Positions 6,937-11,378 of a stretch of DNA of 11,378 nt are shown piece after piece; position 1 is the first letter of the stretch; each line of letters opens with the position of its first letter. Both the position numbers and the translations under genes were made by a program. Source of the stretch: Spirochaetaceae bacterium (GTDB lineage: Bacteria > Spirochaetota > Spirochaetia > Treponematales > Breznakiellaceae). The notes under the pieces were generated by a model. It was not told the origin of the DNA and did no database searches. It saw only the letters and a list, made by a program, of their open reading frames with translations. The DNA is taken from positions 1-11,378 of the forward strand of contig JAITHF010000073.1 of NCBI GenBank assembly GCA_031280115.1, read 5' to 3'.

Positions 6937-7483
6937 GCGCTGATAAAAAAGCCCCCAAATCCGCTTCGATGAGAAGCGGCGGGGACTTGTAATACCGGTC
7001 TTTGATGTCCTGCAATGTAACACGGACGCGGGTGTTCAAGACTTCCGAGCGGGGCGCGGCGCCGGCGGTTTGAAGCGCCGCCGGCGCGGGAAAATCCGGC
7101 TCAGGGGACGCTGTATCTGACTCAGGGGACGCTGTATCCGGCTCAGGGGACGCTGTATCCGGCTCAGGGGACGCTGTATCCGGCTCAGGGGACGCTGTAT
7201 CTGACTCAGGGGACGCTGTATCTGACTCAGGGGACGCTGTATTTGACTCAGGGGACGCTGTATTTGACTCAGGGGACGCTGTATTTGACTCAGGGGACGC
7301 TGTATCTGAGTCAGGGGACGCTGTATCTGAGTCAGGGGACGCTGTATCTGAGTCAGAAATGATTGTACCTGAGTCAGAAATGATTGTATTTGAGTCAGAA
7401 ATGATTGTATTTGAGTCAGAAATGATTGTATTTGAGTCAAATACAGACTTTTTTGTCTGCCGTTTAGTGTTATATTCAAGCAT
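6854..7483 (-). CDS. Doubtful ORF, 209 aa, heptad-repeat reading of the array
   Basis: The frame begins MLEYNTKRQTK, then 7-residue repeats (SNTIISD, SDTASPD, PDTASPE variants) encoded by the 21-bp array, then about 60 residues (VRVTLQDIKDRYYKSPP and onward) ending in the hairpin units. A frame with the same MLEYNTKRQTK start occurs in island 1 (plus, 2024-2269) but ends differently. No Shine-Dalgarno sequence precedes either ATG. Differences between units are frequently amino-acid-changing (D/E, S/P, N/D), which argues against selection on a protein. The predicted promoter at 7468-7476 points the opposite way. The tail VRVTLQDIKDRYYKSPP is the only stretch that looks like ordinary protein, and could be a gene remnant. 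Confidence 0.15.
   Translation of the reverse strand: MLEYNTKRQTKKSVFDSNTIISDSNTIISDSNTIISDSGTIISDSDTASPDSDTASPDSDTASPESNTASPESNTASPESNTASPESDTASPESDTASPEPDTASPEPDTASPEPDTASPESDTASPEPDFPAPAALQTAGAAPRSEVLNTRVRVTLQDIKDRYYKSPPLLIEADLGAFLSALHVSRILLRTSRKGTAFGCRRFMVCGS
6945..6984 (-). terminator. Intrinsic terminator at the far end of array 2, leftward
   Basis: On the minus strand an outer CCCC (6984-6981) / GGGG (6956-6952) stem encloses an inner perfect stem CCGCTTC / GAAGCGG (6979-6973 and 6967-6961), followed by C and six T's (6950-6945). It sits where islands 1 and 3 also have a stem followed by CTTTTTT, with different stem bases. Confidence 0.6.
7096..7445 (+). repeat. Array 2: seventeen 21-bp units with a TGASTCA core
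   Basis: Sites start at 7098 and recur every 21 bp to 7434 without a single indel. On the plus strand they read GGCTCA (7098, 7140, 7161, 7182), GACTCA (7119, 7203-7287) and GAGTCA (7308-7434). Neighbouring units are alike in blocks: 7203-7224 after CTGTATCT, 7245-7287 after CTGTATTT, 7308-7350 with GAGTCAGGGG, 7371-7434 with ATGATTGTA. TGACTCA and TGAGTCA are 7-bp odd palindromes. There are no unique spacers, so it is not a CRISPR array. The last unit adjoins the promoter-like motif at 7468. Confidence 0.93.
7468..7476 (+). promoter_or_regulatory. Extended -10 promoter-like motif TGTTATATT
   Basis: This is the same TGTTATATT with the same surroundings as in island 1, here facing right. No -35 hexamer is visible; the -35 region holds the inverted repeat CAGAC-TTTTTT-GTCTG (7444-7459). 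The last array site (7434-7439) is centred about 46 bp before the predicted start near 7483, and the other sites follow upstream in 21-bp steps, that is two helical turns. Confidence 0.4.
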
Positions 7484-7636
7484 AGCATACGGTTTACTGC
7501 GGGATAGTGCTGTATGCTCCGGCCTGCCTGTTGAGCCTGCCCCAAATACGCCTTGCGCCGCCTTTCTGATGAGCGCGGAACGAGTAAAAAAAGCGGGAAA
7601 AGCGGAGCGGGCATATATATTTGGGGGCGTTTTTTA
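7483..7636 (+). ncRNA. Candidate small RNA, about 150 nt
   Basis: This is the predicted transcript from near 7483 to the T-tract at 7630-7635. Stems: GCATAC (7485-7490) / GTATGC (7512-7517), shared with island 1, and a terminal stem CCCCAAATA (7540-7548) / TATTTGGGG (7618-7626) followed by GCGTTTTTT. The loop of that terminal stem is 69 nt, against about 9 nt in the island 1 counterpart. Transcription is inferred, not shown. Confidence 0.35.
7540..7636 (+). terminator. Intrinsic terminator with an expanded loop
   Basis: A nine-bp stem (7540-7548 with 7618-7626), then GCG and six T's. It lies where island 1 has GCCCC/GGGGC plus six T's. The 69 bp inside the loop look like an insertion. Confidence 0.45.
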
Positions 7637-7639
7637 TTG

Positions 7640-7945
7640 AGCGCTGCGCTTCGCTTGCGCTTTTTAAGAGAATTTGGAGGGTCATAGACCCTCCAAACCA
7701 CCCCTAAAGGCTTCCTGCGCTGCGCCGCTAACGCCATCGAATTCCGCTGAGGCGCCGCTTCTGGGTTGTGACTAAACCCCCAAACCCGCTCGCCGCGTGA
7801 AGCACGTGAATCCCCCGCAGGGGGCTTCCTGCGCCGCGCCGCTAACGCCATCGAATTCCGCTGAGGCGCCGCTTCTGGGTTGTGACTAAACGTGCAAACC
7901 CTCTCGCTACAGGAAGCACCTGAAACAGCCTCCGGCTGCGCAGGG
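7640..7945 (-). repeat. Right arm of island 2 (inverted, partly duplicated)
   Basis: It begins with AGCGC / GCGCT (7640-7644, 7657-7661) plus a T-run to 7665, a rightward terminator candidate. Next is an 11-bp stem TTTGGAGGGTC (7673-7683) / GACCCTCCAAA (7687-7697). Two copies of the distal block follow (TTCCTGCG at 7712 and 7826), with CGCTAACGCCATCGAATTCC, CTGGGTTGTGACTAAA and CCCCCGCAGGGGG. It ends in CAGCCTCCGGCTG and then related G-rich sequence that meets the glycosyltransferase stop codon. Confidence 0.8.
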
Positions 7946-7953
7946 GGCAGCCT

Positions 7954-9090
7954 TCAGCTGCGCCAGAGGGGTTTGACCCTGCAAAATCCTAATATCGTGA
8001 GAAACGTGAAATACAGGGGGGTAAAAACCGTGAGCGCAAGATATACCGGCCCTTTCCCGGGGAGCGCCGAACCGAAAAGACCGAGGGTGGCCGCCGTATT
8101 GAGGGACATCGCCGCCAGCACCGCCCCTGAAAGGGGCAGCAAAGACGGCGCGGCCCAAAGAAACGGCATGGCTGTCATGCCCATAGCAATCGTTATCATC
8201 AAAAAACCGAAATTAAAACGGGTAGCCCTGTCAGGACTAAAAAGCCCCCCGTTATTCCAGCGCAAAGTCTGGTTCACCAGGGCCTTCCAGGTCTGCTCCC
8301 CTTCGGTTATGACAAAAATATCCCTCCCCACTGCCGAGCGCACGCAGTACGCTGAGGAAGCGCGCACCTTGGCGATAAGCGCCGCGTCTTCCGTAGGGGA
8401 CCAGGGCACCGCGCCGTAGCCGCCTATGGCCTCAAGCGCGGCGCGGCGGACGATGAGGTTGTTGCCGAACCCGCCTCCTGCCGCCCCAAGGCCGGTGGAG
8501 CCTGCAAGGTACATATACCGTACTGCATGATCAAAACACTGGTACAGGTGGAAAAACCCCGCGCCCCCGGGACGCTTGAACACCGGCCCAAGGGTAACGC
8601 CGGTACGCGGGTCAGCCATCCGCGCCGCCATTGCCCGTATCCACCCTGGGGGAACCGCGCAGTCCCCGTCAGTAAAAAGCAGCAGCTCCCCTGCGGCGGC
8701 CTCGATGCCTTTCCCCAGGGCGTACTGTTTGCGGTTCTCTGCGGCGTTCTCTTCCAGGGTGATGATCCTGACCATGCTGCCCCGCTCAAGCGCGAAATGC
8801 CGGAGCATCGCCGGCGTCCCGTCAGAAGACCGGTCGTCAACAAAGATAAACTCCGCTGCCGGATAGTCCTGCGCCGCAAGGCTCTGAAGGAGGCCCCCCA
8901 GCCGGCGCTCTTCGTTATGCACCGGAATAACCACCGAGACCGGCGGGAGCGCTGAGGCGGGGCCCGCGCTGGAGGCGGCTTTATCCCGCCGCCATTCCAG
9001 GAAGAGCCCCAGGAGGAGCGCGGCGTGGAGGGACATGAAGAGCAGGGCAAAGCCGAATCTGAACACGTCATATAAAACAAAAAAAATCAT
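7954..9090 (-). CDS. Membrane glycosyltransferase, family 2
   Basis: A GT-A fold, inverting glycosyltransferase that probably transfers a sugar from a nucleotide sugar at the inner face of the cytoplasmic membrane; acceptor and product are unknown. The start at ATG 9090 has GGGGG 5 nt upstream. The product is 378 residues. An N-terminal hydrophobic segment (about 5-31) is followed by the catalytic domain: VSVVIPVHNEE 51-61, VDDRSSDGT 84-92, the DxD motif in FTDGDC 139-144, TED 233-235 as likely general base, and QTLRW 274-278 (the QxxRW-type motif of processive and related enzymes). Two or three hydrophobic segments follow (about 295-318, 320-342, 346-368). This topology resembles ceramide glucosyltransferase-like and polysaccharide-synthesis family 2 enzymes. 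The last codons (RVKPLWRS) lie at the edge of repeat island 2, so its C-terminus may have been shaped by the repeat. Confidence 0.88.
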   Translation of the reverse strand: MIFFVLYDVFRFGFALLFMSLHAALLLGLFLEWRRDKAASSAGPASALPPVSVVIPVHNEERRLGGLLQSLAAQDYPAAEFIFVDDRSSDGTPAMLRHFALERGSMVRIITLEENAAENRKQYALGKGIEAAAGELLLFTDGDCAVPPGWIRAMAARMADPRTGVTLGPVFKRPGGAGFFHLYQCFDHAVRYMYLAGSTGLGAAGGGFGNNLIVRRAALEAIGGYGAVPWSPTEDAALIAKVRASSAYCVRSAVGRDIFVITEGEQTWKALVNQTLRWNNGGLFSPDRATRFNFGFLMITIAMGMTAMPFLWAAPSLLPLSGAVLAAMSLNTAATLGLFGSALPGKGPVYLALTVFTPLYFTFLTILGFCRVKPLWRS

Positions 9091-9100
9091 TCAAACCCCC

Positions 9101-9129
9101 TTGATTATCCTACGTTATTCCGCTATGGT
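9101..9129 (+). promoter_or_regulatory. Sigma-70-type promoter of the tRNA gene
   Basis: TTGATT (9101-9106), a 17-bp spacer and TATGGT (9124-9129) lie 10 bp before the mature tRNA 5' end. A leftward TTTACC-17 bp-GATAAT reading overlaps it and could serve the divergent glycosyltransferase gene, but would leave a leader of only a few nucleotides. Confidence 0.6.
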
Positions 9130-9139
9130 AAAAGCAGCC

Positions 9140-9212
9140 GGGGAATTAGCTCAGTTGGTAGAGCGATAGGTTCGCAATCTATAGGCCAGGGGTTCAAATC
9201 CCCTATTCTCCA
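9140..9212 (+). tRNA. tRNA-Ala (anticodon CGC)
   Basis: A 73-nt cloverleaf. The acceptor is GGGGAAT / ATTCTCC with the G3-U70 pair that identifies alanine tRNAs, and discriminator A73. The D stem is GCTC/GAGC with GG in the loop. The anticodon stem is ATAGG/TCTAT with loop TTCGCAA, giving anticodon CGC, which reads the GCG codon common in this GC-rich DNA. The variable loop is AGGCC, the T stem AGGGG/CCCCT, and the T loop TTCAAAT. The 3' CCA is not encoded and must be added. No T-run terminator follows; the next sequence is the C-rich tract. Confidence 0.95.
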
Positions 9213-9374
9213 TCCGGCCCGCCGCCCGCGCCGCCCAGCCGCCCAGCCGCCCACCAGCACCAGCCCGCCGCCCACCAGCACCGACCAGCCGCCGCCCACC
9301 AGCACCAGCCCGCCGCCCACCAGCACCGGCCAGCACCAGCCGACCGCACTGACCAGCCCATACCGCCCAGCCGC
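9213..9374. repeat. C-rich low-complexity tract with four GCCGCCCACCAGCACC repeats
   Basis: Exact 16-bp copies start at 9246, 9267, 9291 and 9312 (spacings 21, 24, 21), inside a stretch made almost only of C, G and A on the plus strand. The minus strand is rich in GG and GGG runs. It fills the whole gap between the tRNA 3' end and the murJ stop. A minus-strand reading made of Gly, Ala, Val and Leu is open but is low complexity and not a credible gene. Confidence 0.85.
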
Positions 9375-10949
9375 TCACGGTTTCTTTTTCTTAAAAAATC
9401 TGATTATCCTCCGCGCATAGGGGTCTTGCGCCAGCGCAAGGAGCAGGAACCCTGCGGCGCCGTACACCAGCGCGCTGATGCCCAGGGGAAGGCCGTACAC
9501 GAGCATCCTGCTTGTGCGCCCTCCGAACAGGGCAGCAAGGGCCGGCTTGAGGGCATAGACCGGCAGCACCGCAAGGAGCGCGAACACGGCGATTTTGAGC
9601 GTGTACAAGAGGCCGGACCGCACCATCTTTCCTACTGCCGCGTGGGGGTTTTTCGTTAAAAAAAAGAAGAGGAGCGCCGTATTTATCCCGCTTGCTGCGG
9701 AAAGGGAGAGGGCGATGCCCGCGCCTTTAAGGGGGGCTGAGAGGGCGAGGGCGAGTACGCTGTTGGCGGCGAATGAGATGACCCCCGCAAGGGACGGGGA
9801 CGCGGAATCGTGACAGGCGTAGAACGCCGGCGCCAGCACCCGGTTAAGGGCGATGAAAAACAGCCCTATAATATGAAAGGTGAAGGCGTTTAAGGTGAGG
9901 CGCACGGATTCTTCCCCGAAACTGCGTATCTGAAAAAAGAGGCGGATAAGATATTCCCCTTGGACAAGGAGAAAAAAGGTGGCCGGAACCGTAATCAGCG
10001 CGATAACCCGCAGCGCCCCGGTGAGCTTCGCGCGGTACTGGTCCCATTGGGACGATTTCGCGTACTCCGCCAGGTCCGGCAGGAGCACTGTGCCTATGGA
10101 CACGGCGAACACCCCCAGCATAAGTTCCTGAAGGCGCAAAGAATACTGGAGGCTTGAGGCCACCCCTTCCCCGACGCGCCGGGCCAGGGCTGTGGAAACC
10201 AGATCATTCACCTGATACGCGGCCATCCCGATAATGGTGGGTACAATGAGGCGCAGGACCTTACGCACCCCCGGATTGGCCAGGGCCCGGGGCAGCGCCA
10301 CGAAACAGAAGGCCCAGCCTTTTTTAAGGATAAAGGGGAACTGGACAGCGGCCTCAAGAAAGCCCCCTGCCAGTATGCCTATGGCCATTGCCCGCGCCGG
10401 ATTAGCGGTGAAGCGGCTTAACCCAAAGGCCGCGCCGATCGTAACGAGGTTAAGCAGGATAGGCGCCAGCCCGGAGGGGGTGAATATCCGCAGGCTGTTA
10501 AGGATGCCCTGAAACAGCGCCGCAAGGGAGATAAAGGCCAGAAAGGGAAACATAAGGCGGGTGAGAAAGACCGTTTCGTCAAACAGTTCCTGTTCCATTT
10601 TGAAAAGGGGCATAATGAGGGGCGTAAAGGCCATGCCCGCGATGACCGCCAGGGTTACGAAAAAGGTGAGGAACGTCCAGATACAGGAGAGGAATTCCCG
10701 TATAGCCTCTTTGTCGCCCTCGATAAGATACGCCTTGAACGTGGGGATAAAGGCCACCGCGATAGAACCTTCGGCAAAAAGCCGGCGGAACAGGTTGGGG
10801 ATGAGAAAGGCCACGGAGAAAGCGTCGGAAAGCGCGGTGGTTCCCAAGAAGCTGGCTTTCACCATTTCCCTGAACAGCCCCAGCACACGGGAGGCCAAGG
10901 TGAGCAGGGATAAGACAGAACCGTGCCGCACTAGGAGAGAACGCGCCAT
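9375..10949 (-). CDS. murJ: Lipid II flippase MurJ (MviN family)
   Basis: A polytopic inner-membrane protein of the MOP superfamily that flips undecaprenyl-linked lipid II outward for peptidoglycan synthesis. The product is 524 residues against 511 in E. coli, strongly hydrophobic throughout, consistent with the usual 14 transmembrane helices. Recognised family blocks near the N-terminus are SRVLGLFREM (20-29) and SDAFSVAFLIPNLFRRLFAEG (41-61), holding the conserved Arg and Asp residues of the central cavity; later blocks include VPTIIGMAAYQVNDLV and APAFYACHDSASPS. The C-terminus ends in a Lys-rich tail (FFKKKKP). The start is ATG at 10949, with GAGG 8 nt upstream; the ribosome binding site sits in a tandem 17-bp duplication. 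The 3' end faces the tRNA gene across a C-rich tract with no evident terminator. It has no cotranscribed neighbour in the window. Confidence 0.95.
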   Translation of the reverse strand: MARSLLVRHGSVLSLLTLASRVLGLFREMVKASFLGTTALSDAFSVAFLIPNLFRRLFAEGSIAVAFIPTFKAYLIEGDKEAIREFLSCIWTFLTFFVTLAVIAGMAFTPLIMPLFKMEQELFDETVFLTRLMFPFLAFISLAALFQGILNSLRIFTPSGLAPILLNLVTIGAAFGLSRFTANPARAMAIGILAGGFLEAAVQFPFILKKGWAFCFVALPRALANPGVRKVLRLIVPTIIGMAAYQVNDLVSTALARRVGEGVASSLQYSLRLQELMLGVFAVSIGTVLLPDLAEYAKSSQWDQYRAKLTGALRVIALITVPATFFLLVQGEYLIRLFFQIRSFGEESVRLTLNAFTFHIIGLFFIALNRVLAPAFYACHDSASPSLAGVISFAANSVLALALSAPLKGAGIALSLSAASGINTALLFFFLTKNPHAAVGKMVRSGLLYTLKIAVFALLAVLPVYALKPALAALFGGRTSRMLVYGLPLGISALVYGAAGFLLLALAQDPYARRIIRFFKKKKP

Positions 10950-10981
10950 CGAAAGAACCTCACAATCGAAAGAACCTCACA
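10948..10981 (+). repeat. Tandem 17-bp duplication over the murJ ribosome binding site
   Basis: Two exact copies of ATCGAAAGAACCTCACA (10948-10964 and 10965-10981). Read on the minus strand, each copy carries TGTGAGG followed by TTCTTTCGAT. The inner copy leads into the ATG start; the outer one reads CGATTG at the matching place, so it has the Shine-Dalgarno element without a start codon. Confidence 0.9.
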
Positions 10982-11013
10982 AGCCGGCGCGCACACTGCC
11001 GCCGGCCCTCTGT

Positions 11014-11022
11014 AGTATAGCA
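11014..11022 (-). promoter_or_regulatory. Possible extended -10 promoter of murJ
   Basis: Minus strand TG-C-TATACT (complement of 11022-11014) gives a predicted start near 11007 and a leader of about 58 nt. That leader contains GCCGGC on both sides of a short loop (10983-11006) just before the duplicated ribosome binding site. The only -35-like hexamer, TTGCAT (11044-11039), has a long 19-bp spacer and overlaps the island 3 edge. Confidence 0.4.
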
Positions 11023-11233
11023 CGTGCTGCTTGCGCCTATGCAACCCCCTGCGCCCCCGAAGGGGGTTTTAAGTGCTTCTTGTAGCGATAGGGTTTGCAA
11101 TTTTAGTCACAACCCCGAAGCGGCGCCTCAGCGGGATTCGCAGGCGTTAGTGACGCATAGCACGTCGCGTTTATGGGGGGTTTGGGGGAACTGGTACCCC
11201 CATATTCTTTTAAAGAGGCGCGAAAGCGCCGAT

Positions 11234-11259
11234 AAAAAAGCCCTCCAAGTTCATGAGGG
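11234..11259 (-). terminator. Intrinsic terminator, leftward, island 3
   Basis: On the minus strand CCCTC (11259-11255) pairs with GAGGG (11245-11241) and is followed by C and six T's (11239-11234). The position equals the island 2 terminator at 6945-6984, with other stem bases. Confidence 0.55.
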
Positions 11260-11378
11260 ATGAGCCAGATTTGTCTAAACCTGAGCCAGATTTGTCTAAA
11301 CCTGAGCCAGATTTGTCTAAACCTGAGCCAGATTTGTCTAAACCTGAGCCAGATTTGTCTAAACCTGAGCCAGATTTG
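11260..11378 (+). repeat. Array 3: at least six 21-bp units, truncated
   Basis: GAGCCA sites start at 11262, 11283, 11304, 11325, 11346 and 11367, exactly 21 bp apart, with AGATTTGTCTAAACCT as the nearly invariant remainder. The complement of the first unit, TGGCTCATCCCTCATGA, closely matches the far end of array 1a (TGGCTCACCCCTCATGA at 2173), tying this array to the same family despite different unit sequence. Confidence 0.92.

Larger units (their letters stand above)
6696..7945. repeat. Repeat island 2: composite inverted-arm element with a 17-site 21-bp array
   Basis: This lies between the convergent membrane-protein and glycosyltransferase genes. Order: left arm (6696-6817), two 62-bp hairpin units (6813-6936), a leftward terminator (6945-6984), an island-specific stretch ending in a 10-bp perfect stem GCGCCGGCGG / CCGCCGGCGC (7059-7068, 7078-7087), the array (7096-7445), a rightward promoter-like motif (7468-7476), a candidate RNA segment with terminator (7483-7636), and the right arm with its block duplicated at 114 bp (TTCCTGCG at 7712 and 7826). 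The arms keep the same orientation as in island 1, but the array-promoter-RNA core is inverted. The right arm runs to the 3' end of the glycosyltransferase gene. Confidence 0.9.
11041..11378. repeat. Repeat island 3, left half only (cut by window end)
   Basis: The order matches the left half of island 2 without the 62-bp units: a CCCCC-GAA-GGGGG stem with TTTT (11054-11070); the left arm with TTTAGTCACAACCC and GCGGCGCCTCAGCGG; an imperfect TGGGGG / CCCCCA stem (11183-11188, 11197-11202); the tetraloop hairpin GGCGC-GAAA-GCGCC (11217-11230); a leftward terminator; then a 21-bp array running off the edge. The promoter and RNA segment, if present, lie outside the window. Confidence 0.85.

Noticed and set aside
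2058..7445. CRISPR-like arrays beside a leader-like segment
   Set aside because: Units are contiguous 21-bp direct repeats without unique 25-40 bp spacers, and no cas gene is in the window.
7096..7483. Diversity-generating retroelement variable region
   Set aside because: No reverse transcriptase, no template/variable repeat pair, and no adenine-specific variation.
7561..7590. CTGATGAG core resembling a hammerhead ribozyme
   Set aside because: The required GAAA after stem II and a cleavable stem I/III arrangement are missing (it reads CGAGTAAA).
7892..8955. Plus-strand open frames within the glycosyltransferase gene
   Set aside because: They are antisense to intact GT2 motifs and have no recognisable protein features.
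9151..9378. Gly/Ala-rich minus-strand frame in the C-rich tract
   Set aside because: Low-complexity translation overlapping the tRNA gene on the opposite strand, without a start signal.

Overview
This GC-rich bacterial window holds five protein genes, one tRNA gene and three large intergenic repeat islands. The housekeeping proteins look spirochaetal, most like Treponema and its termite- or cockroach-gut relatives. That placement rests on the general look of the MurJ and ThrA sequences and is only moderately secure. No transposase, integrase, reverse transcriptase, CRISPR or toxin gene is visible, so all accessory content is non-coding or weakly coding repeat DNA.

Layout, left to right: a 5'-truncated ilvD (dihydroxyacid dehydratase, +); repeat island 1 (about 1572-2845); a fused aspartokinase-homoserine dehydrogenase gene (thrA, +); an unrecognised four-segment membrane protein (+); repeat island 2 (about 6696-7945) between two convergent genes; a membrane glycosyltransferase family 2 gene (-); a tRNA-Ala(CGC) gene (+) with a clear promoter; a short C-rich repeat tract; murJ (lipid II flippase, -); and repeat island 3 (from about 11041, cut by the window end). 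ilvD and thrA both belong to aspartate-family or branched-chain amino acid synthesis. MurJ and probably the glycosyltransferase act in envelope assembly.

The islands are the interesting part. Islands 1 and 2 have one plan: a left arm, 62-63 bp hairpin units, a core, then a right arm that is an inverted and internally duplicated copy of the left arm. Island 3 shows the same left half. Each core carries a tandem array with an exact 21-bp period (7 + 11 sites in island 1, 17 in island 2, at least 6 in island 3). The array cores differ but are mostly palindromic or near-palindromic (TGACTCA, TGGCTCA, TTGGCGCCAA). In islands 1 and 2 the array lies just upstream of a shared extended -10 promoter-like motif, which faces away from the array into a short stem-loop-rich segment ending in an intrinsic terminator. 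The core orientation is flipped between islands 1 and 2 relative to the arms. Several arm hairpins keep their pairing although both strands of the stem differ between copies, as expected for selected RNA or cruciform structure. My working model is a dispersed family of structured elements, each expressing a small RNA from a promoter preceded by helically phased 21-bp binding sites. This is inference from sequence only.
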